From contig NW_027325123.1 in NCBI RefSeq assembly GCF_028372415.1, forward strand, positions 1 through 64,000: 64,000 nt of DNA, in the 5' to 3' direction. Below are positions 25,484-38,933 of the stretch, in pieces. Below the pieces are notes generated by a model, which saw nothing but the letters and a program-made list of their open reading frames with translations, had not been told where the DNA came from and did not search any database. This DNA comes from Notamacropus eugenii. Its lineage: Eukaryota; Chordata; Mammalia; Diprotodontia; Macropodidae. The position numbers and the translations under genes are program-made. The stretch's first letter is position 1. Each line of letters starts with the position of its first letter.

Positions 25484-28400
25484 ATATGTAGTCTATATTC
25501 AAAATGAGGGTGATACAAGTGTTTAGATTTCTGACTATAGACTTCTTTAAACATTTATTTATTTATTTAGTTTTAATTTTCAACATTCACTTTTATAAGA
25601 TTTTGTTTTAAATATTCTCCTTTCCCTCACCTCTCCTTTTCCTCAAGATAATGTGCCATCTTATATAGGGCAAACATGTACAACCATATTAAACATTTCT
25701 GCTTTAGTCATGTCGTGAAAGAAGAATTCTAACGAAATGTAAAAAACTATGAGAAAGGGGAAAAAAACAATAAAAGAGCAAATAATCTACTTTGCTCTGC
25801 CTTCTGAGAGGAGGTTCTTTCTCTCGATGTGGATGGCATTTTGCATGATGAATACTTTGGAATTGTTTTAGGTTCTTGCCTCGCTAAGAAAGGCTAAGTC
25901 TATCAGAGTTAGTCCTTGCACATTGTGGCTATTACTGAGTGTAATGTTCTCCTGGCTCTGCTCCCTTCGCTCAGCATCAGTTCCTACTAAGTCTCTCCAA
26001 GTATTTCTGAAGTCCACCCATTCCTCATTTCTTACTGCACAATAGTAGTCCATGACATTTATCTACCACAACTTGTTCAGCCATTTCCCAATGGATGGGG
26101 ATCCCTTTGATTTCGAGTTTTTTGCCACCACAAAAAGAGTTGCTGCAGATATTTTTAGTTTTCCTGTTTCATCATGTGACCCATCTAACAAGTATGATTT
26201 GGTAGTTGTTTTGATTTGTATTTCTCCAGTCAATGGTGATTTAGAGCATATTTTTCATATGACTATAAATAGCCTTCGTTTCTTCTTCTGAAACCGGCCT
26301 GTTCATATCCTCTGATCATTTGTCAATTGGTGAATGTTAGGGACACTGGCTGTAAAAATTCTTGTCTAGTTTTCTGCTTCCCTTATAATCTTGGTTGTAT
26401 TGGCTTTGTTTCTGCAAAAATTTCAATTTAAAATAATCAAAATCATCCATTTTGCGTTTCGTAATGTTCTATATCTCTTGTTTAGTCATAAATACTTCCC
26501 CTCTCTTTCTTAGCCAGTATCAAGTGCTTTTGATGATTGCTGCTTTATGATACAATTTGAGATCTTGTAAGGATAGGCCACCTTCCTTAGCATTTCTTTT
26601 CATTAATTCTCTTGATATTCTGGATTTTTTGTTTTTCCAGATGAATTTTGATACTATTTTTTCTAGCCCTATGGAATAATTCTTTTGGTAGTTAATTGGT
26701 ATGGCACTGAACAAGTAAATTGATTTAGGTAGAATTCTTATCTTTATTATATTAGGTCGACCTGCCAAGCAACTGGCATTTTTCCAGTTACTTAGATCTG
26801 ACTTTATTTGTGCGAAAATTGTTTTGTATTGGTGTTCATAGAGTTCTCGGGCTTATTCTGACAGGTAGAGTCTCAAATATTTCATAATGTCTACAGTAAT
26901 TTTAAATGATATTTCTCTTTCCGTCTCTTGCTGTTGGACTTTGTTAGTGATGCATAGAAATAACCATGATTTAAGTGGGTTTTTATTATATATCCTGCAA
27001 CTTTGTTGTTTGTTATTTCAAGTAATTTTTTACTTGATTCTGTAGGATCTCTTACATATCATTTGCAAAGAGCAATAGCTTTTGTTTCTTTTTGGCCTCT
27101 TCTTATTTCTTCAGTTTCTTTTTCTTCTCTTCTTGTTAAAGCTAACATTTCTAGTACTATATTGAATGGCACTGGTGATAATGGACATCCTTATTTCACC
27201 TTCAATCTTACTGAAGATGCTTCTGTCTTATCCCCATTACCTAAAATTCTTGCTGATGGTTTTAGATACATACTACTTAACATTTTGAGGAAGACTCCAT
27301 TTATTCCTATGTTCTCTAGTGTTTTTAATAGGAATGGGTGTATTTTGTCAAATGTTTCTCCTGCATCTGTTGAGATAATCATATGAATTCTATTAATTTT
27401 GCTGATTTCTATTAGTTATGCTGATAGTTTTTCTAATAATGAACCAGCTCAACCTTCAACCTTCCTTGTATAAATATTTAATATTTTTGCCTTTCTGCAT
27501 TGGAATGTGAGGTTTTTATATTTTATTTTTATTGTTTTTAGTATATGGTCAATTTTTGGGTTAGGTTCCATTTACCCTGAGAAAAAGATATATTCTTTTC
27601 TCTCATCATTCAGCGTTCTCCAGAGGTATCTAACTTTAAAATCCTGTCCATCTCCTTTCTTGTTTATTTTGTGGTTACATTTATCTAGTTCTGAGAGGAC
27701 ATTGATGTTCCCAACACCTGTAGTTTTTTGTTCTTCCTGTCACTCCCTAAATGTCTCCTCTAGGAATTTTGATGATGTACCATTTGGTGCATATATGTTT
27801 AATGATATTACTTCACTGTCTATGGTACCTTTTTAGCAGGATGTAGTTTCCTCCTTTATTTCCTTTAGTTATGTGTTTTTGCTTTTGCTTTGTCTGAGAT
27901 TAGAATTGCTACCAACCTTTTACTTTTATCCTGTGTGTATCCCCCTGCTTCAAATATTTCTTGTAAACAACATATTGCAGGATAATGTTTTTTAATCCAT
28001 TCTCCTATCTGTTTCTGTTTTATGGAAGAGTTCATCCCCTTCACATTCACATTTCTGATCACTATCTGTGTTTTCTCTCCATCCTATTCCCTCCCCCCAA
28101 CCCCCCTTATGTGTTTTTTTGTCTATTTGCTCCCTTTCTCTTTTCATTAGAGTTTTGCTTTCCACCACCACCTCCCTCAATTTGGCCTTTCCTCTATCAG
28201 ACCTCCTCCACTTTCTTTCCTTTATGCCCTCCTACTTACCTACAGGGTAAGTTAGATTTTTATACCTAACAGATTATGTTATTGTGTCCTTGAGTCAAAT
28301 CTGATCAGAGGAAGATTCAAGCAATACTCATCTCCCTCCCTCCTTCCTGCTACTTTAGTGTATATCAATGTGATGTAATTTACCCTTTTTTATCCCTTCT

Positions 28401-31400
28401 TTTCTTCTTCTGCCAGTACAATCACTTTTCACTACTAAATTAGACTTTTGTATCACCACATCAAAGTAATTTTATACCCATGCCCTCTTATCTATGCATA
28501 CACCTTTTAAATGTCATAATAACAATACACTTCTCAAGAGTTACAAGTATCATCCTCCTTTTAGGGATGTAAACTGTTTGCCTTTATTGAATAAAATGTT
28601 TTTTTCTTTCCAGCTTACCTTGTTATGCCTCTCTTGAGTATTGCATTTGAAGCTCAAATGTTCTGTTGAGCTTTGCTTTTTTTTTTTTTTATAAGAAAGG
28701 TTTGGAAGTCCTCTATTTCACTGAATTTCCATCTCCTCCCCTGAAAGATTATGCTCAGTTTTACTGGATTGTTGACCCTTGGATCTAATTCTTTCCCTTA
28801 TGGAATGTCTCAGCCTCCACTGGTGGCACAAGCTCTGCCATTCCAGTGCTGCTTCTCTCCCTGGGCCTGCCATCCAAGATGGGTCTGAGCATGGGCAAAG
28901 CAACAAAATCCTGCCTCAGTGCAAGCAACGAGACCCCTGTACTCTTCTTCTGACCGGCTGTTCGACCCCCTTACTGACTGTGGGCTGAGAGCTGCAGAAG
29001 CAGCCAGTGCTGATTCACTGGCTCCCAAGGTCACTGACTGGCTTGGACTGGAATATTGTTTTATCCTTTACATTTATTGGTTTTTCTACTCCAGAGTTAC
29101 TTTTAAGGCAGTATTTTGAAGTTCTAAAGCTGTTTGGATAAGAGAAGTTGAGTGAATTTCTGCCTCAACACTGCTATCTTGGCTCCAAGTATATGTACGA
29201 TTTTAATGAAAGTGTGTTGTGTTAAGTTTTAAAAATAAGCACATTTTGATTCCTGATTAGTTTTTATTTTTAAGTTTTTAATAGTTGTTTGATTAGGAAT
29301 GATGCCTTAATATTATTTTTGTTTCGTTTTATATTTCAGGTGGTGTGCAGAAGGTGGAAACCTAATTTGTTGTGACTCTTGCCATAATGCATTTTGCAAG
29401 AAATGCATTTGGCGCAATCTAGGGCAAAAAGAGGTATCAAAAATAATGAATGAAAAAGATGAGTGGCATTGCTATATTTGCTGCCCAGAACCTTTGTTAG
29501 ATTTGATTGCTGTATGTGACAGTGTGCTTGAGAATTTATCTCATTTAAAGCAACAGAAGGTAAAGGCTGCAGTTAAAAAGAGTGGGAAGACATCTGACTG
29601 TCCCCATGAATTCCACTCCTCCACCAAAAGAGAAAGTAATGCTGAAGAAAAATCTCAGCTAGATAATTCTTATTCTGGTACTGTAGCACATTCTTTTTCA
29701 TCATTAAATATTCCAGTAGACTTGATTAAAAAGACCATAACAGTGGTTGAGAACACTGCAGTTATGAACTCTAGTTTTTTGACATTTTTGGAACAAACCA
29801 CCAGTAACTGGGAAATTACCTCAAATACTAAGCTAAATCAGTTGACAGCTATTAGATCTGTGATAAGTGACATAAGTAAGGCTCATAAAGTGTTAGAAGA
29901 ACACTTGAACAAGAAGATAAGTAGCTTGGTTGTTAGAGATGAGGAAAAAAATAATAAAGAAAGGAAAAATGATGCTAAAATTAAAAATGTAGATAAGAAA
30001 TTAGAAGAGGAAAATAAATTTGCTACAAAGACAAAAAGGTTTTTGAGTGACAAAATGGATAAAGAAATTATGGTCCCAAGAGCAACAACTGACGAGGGTA
30101 ATACAAATGAAGAACTACAAAATGAACCTCCCTGTACTTCTAAATCTTTAGATATGGACTTGCCATCTTTTCCTTCTTCAAGACCTGAAGTTATTTTTAA
30201 AAATGTAGAAACTTCAGTCACTATCCAGAATGATGAAAATACTGAAGTATTTAAGGACACAGAAAAGTGTCCTTTAGAAACAAATGAATCTTCAGAAGTT
30301 GGCAAAAAAAGATCCAAGTTAAAGACATCAACAAGGAAATTATATGTTAAACTTTCTCCCATTTCCAAATCAGATTTCTCATTGAAAGACACTATCGATC
30401 AAGAGAAAATAGAAGACGAATATCAACAGGAGACCAGTATTACAGGAAATGCTGAAGTCCTCAAGGAAAATATTATCATCCCTGGTAATGACACTACATT
30501 ATTGAAGGAAGAAACTGACCTTCAAACAACACCTTTAATCGGACAGATAGAAAAAGAGCTTGTTAAATCTAATTCAGAACAAAGTAATAAAAAACGTAGA
30601 GCAAAATCATCAGGACAGTGGGGAAAAAAAGGGAGAAAGATTTCTTTGCCTGAAGAAAAGTTCAAGTTAAGTAACAGAGAATCCAATTCAGATTCCAGTG
30701 AAAAGCCAAAAAAAGAGGCTAAGAATTCTTCAGAGTCTGATACTGATTTAAAAGATGAAAATATTCAAAAGAAACTTGTATCCAAGGCAAAATGTCACAC
30801 GCGTAAAGGTGTTAAAGCAAAACGAAAAAGAGAAGATTCTGTTACTAATTTAGATAATGATGACAAAAAAAGTAAAGCCTCTCCAGAAAATATCAAGAAG
30901 CAGCAAGATGAAAATGATTTTTCATCCCCTTCATCTGACATGTTCAACAGTGACAAGTCTGAAATGACCATGACAGAAAGTACTGATGCAACACATTTTC
31001 AGTTGTCAGGTATGTAAAAAATAGTTTAAATTCCTAGAGACATGTTTATTTCTTTTTGTTTGATGATAATTTTAAACTGCATTATTAACATAAGAGAAAC
31101 AACCTCTTAAAGAGTGTATATGGTTATGATGTCTTTTTTGTTTACAAAACATTTTTGTTTTATCCACCTTATAATAAAAAAAATACTTAAAGTTTAGGGA
31201 AAGTATATTTATTCTTATTTTGCATGTTCTCATATAATTTGTATTTAAGTATGAAAATTTGGGCAGGAGAGTAGTAGTGAAAAAATCACTTAATTTAAAG
31301 ACTGAGGTTTATGTCCTTTAGTAGGGCAGACGTTCTAAAAATCTCTAAAATTCAGTTTTTCTACCCTATTTATTTTACTTACCTGATTTATTTCACATCT

Positions 31401-34400
31401 AGACTTTTTAAAAATCACAACATTTAGGTAGCCCAACTCCATTGTCTCTTTGAATTGTTCTCTAGATGACTTGTTTTTCTGATGATATATATCACATTTG
31501 TTTTTACTTTTTCACTTTTGGTTTTGTTTTATTATTTTTTGGTACCTGGTAATTTGTTTCTTTTTTCCCAGTTCTAGTTTTCAAGGAGTTATTTTCTTCT
31601 TTGATCTCTTTTTTCTAATTGGTTGATTGACTCTATTTTCATAATTTTTTTTTATTTTCTTGAATTATTCTTATTTTTTTCTCAGCCTCTTCCTTTTTTT
31701 GTGGAGGAAATTTGGAGATCTTGGAAATTTCTGGCCTATTCCACCATCTTTCCAGAATTGTATAAGATTTTTCTAAAAGCCTTCATCCAGTAACTTTCTT
31801 TTTTAGTTTAAATCCATCCTCATGTAAAAATCAGTTAATAGAACTTAAGAAAATAATAATAATAACACTCAAAACAAAGAAAAACATAATAATTGGTGTG
31901 CTTTTTTTGAATATCTTGCTGTTGTTTCACTAATTTTTAGTTGAATTTTTATGTCATTTTTCAGGTTGATTTTCATTTGTTTCATTTCCTTTGTGCTTCT
32001 GTTCATTCCCTTAATTTCCTTTTCTCATTGCCAAAGGTAGCATTTCTTTCAGTATTTTAAATGATATTCAGCTCATCAGTCAACACACACTTACTGCAAA
32101 TATGTATCGTATTGCAGACACTCTCCTAAGTAGTGGGAATGCGAATCAGGAAGCAGTTATTTATATAAGCAGTGAAAACAGCATATAAGTTACATTCAGA
32201 GTAGATACAGGATAATATAAAAAAAGTGTAGACTTTGACTTTTAGCTAAAGGGCAAACCAAGAAGACAAAGCAGAACTTTATATTCTTAGTTGACAGCAA
32301 ATGATTTGGAGTGTAAAGTTCGGGAAATATTTGTAGATTCGCACACATGAATTGTAGTCTATGCTCAGGGAACGCAAGTGTAAAAAGTCAGGAAATATAG
32401 TCATGGAAACCTAAATTTTCATACGGGAGAAAACAAGGAGATTAACAAATATATTTTATGATAATATACTGAACTCACATTTGGGATATAACCTGGAGGA
32501 ATGTTACATAGCAAAGTTTATTTTGATCTTCAAGAAATATATTCTTTGAAAGACATGGAAAATTGTATTACAAGGGGAATGAAAAAAACTGTGCAAAGTC
32601 AGATTATGATGTGTGAGGAGCGCTGAAGAGAGTAAAGATTGAATTAAGATGGGTTGAAGCAGGGTTGAATGGGGTTTTAAAAGCATAAAGCTTTACCTGT
32701 AATTTCAGGAATAATAGGAAGTCACTAGAATTTATTGAGTAGTGGAATGATGTTGTGAGACTTGTGTTCATCTGCTAAATTATTAAAATATTGAGTAAAT
32801 TTTAATGTAATTTTTTGCAATAGAATGAAAAGTGCTAGAGTAGAGCTTAATTTTAATCTTTTTTTTATTCACTAATCAAGTAAACACTGATCAGTCACTT
32901 CATTCTGAGCTTGAAGGAAAGAAAGTTGTGGATGACATCACTGAACATGTTCAGCAGCCAGGGACAAGGTAGTTTAATAATTTTTGTGTTTCATTACCCA
33001 TATTTTTTCAATGTTCTGTTTTAAGAAATTTGTTATATGGATTTTTGGTTTGGATTTAATTGCCATTTCTGTATAATTGTCTATTTAAGAGTTTGTGTTT
33101 TCTAATTTAGAAATTGCAAATTTATGGGATAGTCTGATAAAATAGAATCTAATGAGTGTGTCTCTACAATATTTAGTTCTCATGATGTTTAGTTCTCACT
33201 TTGGTAACCATTTTTTTAAAGTTCTGGTAATTGCTATGTTGGTACCTTTGTTGGTATAGTTAAAAAAAGCAACTTAATTCTTCAAATTATTCAGTGTAAG
33301 GGAAAAATCTTATTGTTTATGAAGACTGTTTAAAAATAAAAAAAATTATATTGACTTTATTACTTTTTAACAGTTTCAGGAGACAGTTTTTTTATTGATT
33401 TAAAAGAATCTTATGGATATTTTATTTATGATCATTTATTAAACACTTACTATTTACCAGGCACTAAAGGATACGAAAAGAAGTAAAAGATTGTAGTTCC
33501 TGCTTCCAGGGAGCGTACATCATAATGGGGGAGCTAATAAGCAAATACACACACACACACACACATACACACACACACACGTACACACACACATACACAA
33601 GTAATCTATACAGAAGATAAATAGAAGGTAATTGAAATAGGGAAGACACTGGAATTAATAGTTGGGAAGAAAACTCACTGTAGAAGGTAGATTTTATCTG
33701 AGACTTAAAGGAAGTCAGGGAGTCAGTGCAGAGAAGGAAGAACCTGGAGCTGAGAAATGGAGGGTCCTGTTCATTGAAATAAGGTGTAAGGAGACTGGAA
33801 AGGTTCCCAAGTTAGAAGGGGACTAAATTACCAAAGCCAAACAGAGCATTTATATTTAATTGTGGAGGCTGAAGTTTATTGAGTAAGGAGAAGGGTGTGT
33901 ATGCTGTGATTGGATTTATATTTTAGGAAAATCACTCAATGGCCAAATCTATGATGGGTTAGAGTGAGGAGAGACTGGAGACTGGTGGATTTCTCAGCAA
34001 CAGCTACTGATAGGCCCTATGGTGGTTCTGAGGTTGTCAGCCTGGAAAGCTGTACAATAAATATCAGGTTTAGATCAACACCCAGCCATTATAAATTGGA
34101 TATAAGATTGGAGGGAAAACAAAGAAATTATTTTCCCAGTCTGTGGATAGGAGAAGAAAATAGGAGAACTTTGGACTTATTAAGAGTGAATTGAAATGAG
34201 AATATTGATAACATTAACAGCTTTCAGATATTTTAAAGCGTTTATTGATCCTGTAATAAACAAGAGTCTAAAGGAAGGAAAATGAAATTTGACACTTATT
34301 TTCTGCCCAACAATAAACATAAAATGTAGAGACGGGTACATTTTCAGATATGGCTAATGTGGGAGCTTGTTTTGCTGAACTCAAAGCTAGTATAATAATA

Positions 34401-34810
34401 CGAAATATTATTTGTAATTGAGTGAAGGTGACATTAGTTTAACAAAAATGCTTTTGATGTGAAAAATATTGATAAATAAAAAATAAGATCATAGGTTTGT
34501 CCATTATTAATGTCAGTTTAACAGAGTACTAGAAAAGTTGGCTAAAGCAATAACGTAAGGGAAATTGAAAGTAACGCTTTGGCTGCATGTTATAGATTTG
34601 GCTATGCAACAATTGTAAGTCTTTTGTTGTTTTTGTGATTTTGCACAAACCTTGTAATGTTGTATGAAATGATCCTTGGTCATTTGTGTCCATATGAATT
34701 AGCAGAAATTGATGGGAATCACTTTAACTAGGTTCCCTGCCCTTCTTAATAGCAAGGTTAGAAAAATAACTGAACAACAACTTATAGAGAAATAGAAAAT
34801 AGAGATATTG

Positions 34811-34860
<50 letters not shown>

Positions 34861-37800
34861 TATATGATGTGTGTGTATTCTCCAGTGGTATGTATTTTAT
34901 TATGATACTCAGTTTTACCTTCATTCCCTATCAGCTCAGCAAAAAGCATAATGGTCCATAGTAATCAACGAAGTTACAAACAGAAGAAAAGGAAACATAT
35001 TAAAGTAAAGGAGAATTTATCAACTGAACATAATAAGGTATATATTAGCCTTTTTTCCCCTTCCCTAACCTTAAATAAATTATTTCTCTACAGTTTTATA
35101 TACATATATATATATGGATGTATATGGATGTATATATACATATATATATAACCAGTTTAAAATATATATGTATATTTTATTTTTTCATAGTTTAAACTAT
35201 AACAATTAATTTTCATAGATATGCTAATTTACACATGATACACATTTTATGAAATAATACAGTACAACTAGATATATTTAGGTGCTTTTCTACTAAAACA
35301 AATTATCTTTGCTATAGTTACTTAGATATCTTGTTGTCATTTGCTATTCCTACATGCATATTCCTGAAGCTGTGCTAAAGGACTGACTTTTCATAGTGCC
35401 ATTTTTCATTTTATGAAATTTCACCAACACTGTGTGTCCTAGGATTCGTGTTAAATTTGCTTTCTATTTCATTTGTAGCATAATATTATAAAATGTTTTC
35501 CAAGTGTAAGCCTGTAGCTAGCTGAACCTTGGTATTTTTATCACTTTTGCATAGGATTATTTAATTTATTAGTAAATGCGTATCAATTTTTGCTGTTCAG
35601 TTTTGTGTTTCAGTCATTTTTCAGTTGTGTCCAACTCTTCATGACCCCATGTGGGGTTTTCTTGGCAAAGATATTGGAACAGTTTCATTTCCTTCTTCAG
35701 TTTGTTTATTCACGGTCACATAACTAGTAAGTGCCTGAGACTAGATTTGAACTCAGGAAGAGGAGTCTTCTTGACTCCAGGTACTATATCACCTGCATCA
35801 ACTAGCTACCTCTAGATATTTCTCAGATGTCCATTAATGATGACATTTGTTATGAATTTATCTTTAATATTTTTAAAAACATAGCACACTCAAAACAAGC
35901 TATCATAGTTATTCCTTCCCATGTGCTTTTGTACATTGAAAGTATTCTACTTAAATTAAGTATATCTTATAGAAATAGAGTTGAAAGGAATCTCTAGAAC
36001 CTTTAAAGTCTTACCCTTAATTGTCCTTAATCTATATGCACTGAATAGTGATTTCATTTTGTTTGTGTTGGATTCTAGGGTGTTTTTCCCTATATCTAAC
36101 AATTACTTCCAATTATTACAGAATCTTTCTGAAAATGATGAGTCAAAGTCACCAGAACAAAGTAGAAAGAAAATTAGAAATATCCTTGAAAATGATAAAT
36201 TACAAAGAGAAACACAGAAAGCACTTAAAGAAGAAGAGAGGAGAAGAAAACGCATTGCTGAAAAACAGCAAGAAAGAGAAAAATTAAGAGAGGTGAATTA
36301 CTAAATACTAGATATGATTCTTGTCTTCTTGAATTCCTGCTAATATTTTAAACATATGTTCTTCCAGGTTGCATATACTAACCTAATGTGATTCAGCATT
36401 AGCCTTAATACATGGTCAGTTTTTGTGAATATTCCATGCACTGCTGAGAAATTCACTCTCTTCTACTCAAATCCATTCAGTATTCTCCCAATCTAATTCA
36501 ATCCATTAACTTCTTTCTTGTTTATTATTATTTTTTTTCCAAATTGATTAATTTGTTTTCAGTTTTCAACATTTACTTCCATAAGTTTTAAATTTTTCCC
36601 CGGTCCATCCCCCCCAAAACACACAATCTTCTGTGGGCTCAAGACATGTGTTCCCATTACACATAAATTACACATCCATTTTTACAGTCATGTTGCATAG
36701 AAGAATTACAGCAAATAGGAGAAACCATGAGAAAAACAAAACAAAACAAAATCTGACAAAGAAGAAAAGAGTCCACTTCATTCTACATTATTCTTATTAT
36801 TAGTTCTGACTTTGATGACCTTACAGGCATTTACAGATCTAAATCTGTGATCTGCTGAATTGCCTTTCTTCTGTGAGAGTTCTTTTCTATAGAACTGGAA
36901 TTACCCAGAATGTTTAAAGCCGAAGCAATTAATTAAAACTTTAACAGAATATGAGATACTTGAGAACAGAGACTATGCTCATGTTCTCTCAGTTTCCCAA
37001 ATGCATTTCCTCTGATAAATATGTCATACTTGATGAGGTTAATTGGAGTAAAATGAAAATTGCTAAATCCATACTTTTCTAAAAATAACTTTTGCCATTT
37101 GTTTTGTATTTATCATTATCATTTACCATTGCAGATTTGACACAAAAAAAATTTAAAAAAATTAATACATTAATTGTTCCTATTTTTATTTTCCTGATAA
37201 TTCAACTGATTTTTACCCTTTTTCTTGCAGGTGGTAGATGGTTCTGCTTCACCTACTGAGTGTCCAATTACAATCAAACTTGTTTTAGATGAAGATGAAG
37301 AAACCAAAGAACCTCTGGTTCAGATTCATAGAAACCTGGTTACCAAATTGAAACCTCATCAAATAGATGGTATGGATGTATGATGTATTGATATATTTAA
37401 AATACATTTTAAGTGACTTATTTACATAATTCTTTTTATTGTCTTAGAACATAAGCAGTTAATATATAGTTTGCATGCATTGGTGAAAGGAAAATTTCTT
37501 GGGGGATATGTGTATTTTTTTTTCATTTTTTCATTTTTTTTCATTTTAAGCATTTTATTTTATTTTAAATATTTTAAAAAAATTTACTCATTTATTTTTA
37601 GATTATGATATTCATTTCCACAAAATTATGAGTTCCAATTTCTCTCCATCTCTTCCCTACCCTCACTCCATAACACCTTCTATTCTGATTGTTCCTTCCC
37701 TCAATGTGACCTCCCTTCTATCACACCTTATTCTTCCCTTATCCCCATGTTCTCTACCTGTATTTCTTATTTCCCAGTTATATGCAATAGCAATTCTCAA

Positions 37801-38359
37801 CATTCGTTTCTAATACTTTGAATTCGAACTTCTCTCCCTCCCTCCGTCCCCACCCATCCCCACTGAGAAGGCAAGCAATTCAGTACAGGCTATATATGTG
37901 TCGTTTTGCAAAAGACTTTCATAGTAGTCATGTTGCGTAAAACTAACTATATTTCCCTCCATCCTACCCTGGCCCCCCTTTTTTCTATTCTCTCATTTGA
38001 CCTTATCCCTTCCCGAAAGTATTTACTTCTGATTACTCACTTCTCCCATTTGCCCTCCCTTCTATCATCCCCCTCATCTCACTTGTCCCTTTCTCTCCTA
38101 TCTTCCTGTAGTGTAAGATAGATTTTCATGCCAAATTTAGTGAGCATGTTATTCCCTCCTTAAGCTGAATGTGATGAGAGTAAGCCTCCTCCCTTTTCTC
38201 CTTCATTGAAAAAGATTTTTCTCTTTGATTTTATGAGTGATAATTTACCCCATTCCATTTCTCCCTTTCTCCTCCCAATATACTCCTCTCTCACTCCTAA
38301 ATTTTATTTTTTTTTTATAGTTAACATCCTTTCTGATTCAACCCAACCTGTGCTCTCTG

Positions 38360-38401
<42 letters not shown>

Positions 38402-38885
38402 TGTGTGTATAATCCCTCCACCTATCCAAATACTGAGAAAAGTCTCAAGAGTTATAAATATTGTCTTTACATGTGGGAACGTAAACCATTCACCTTTAGA
38501 AACTGTTGACTTGATTTTCAAACACTTCCATGGCCTGAGCTCATTGCATATCCATTTTGGAGTTACTGGATGCAGAAGCCTTGACTTCCTGTGACAGTAT
38601 GCATTGTTATTGCTCCTCTGAAAGGATGGAAGGAAATACCTGTTCACCAAGAGAGTAACCTTCTGTGGTCTTATTTTTTTCCCCTTTTTGGGCATTTTCC
38701 CAACCAGTTACTTGGTTTCTGAATCCTTTGTCAAGAGGAGGGTCCTAGTGCTCTTCCTCACTCCAGGACCATGCTCGGGGCTGAGATTTAGATCAGTTTC
38801 TCAATTCCTCCAGGGGCTTTAAGCAGAGCTGCTCTCACAATGGATGCTGCTGCCTGACTCTGCCACTGCCATGCAGCTCTATTGC

Positions 38886-38933
<48 letters not shown>

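Noticed and set aside
29883..30392. 169-codon minus-strand frame opposite exon e8
   Set aside because: A shadow of the long, AT-biased coding exon. The sense frame carries the ATRX homology.
32894..32968. Alternative acceptor (gatcag) for exon e9
   Set aside because: It would change the phase and break the frame into e10; the upstream AG at 32880 keeps it and fits the human exon phase.
34940..35037. Alternative acceptor (ctcag) for exon e10
   Set aside because: Use of the AG at 34939 reads into TAG after six codons; the AG at 34934 keeps the conserved SAK...NQRSYK frame.
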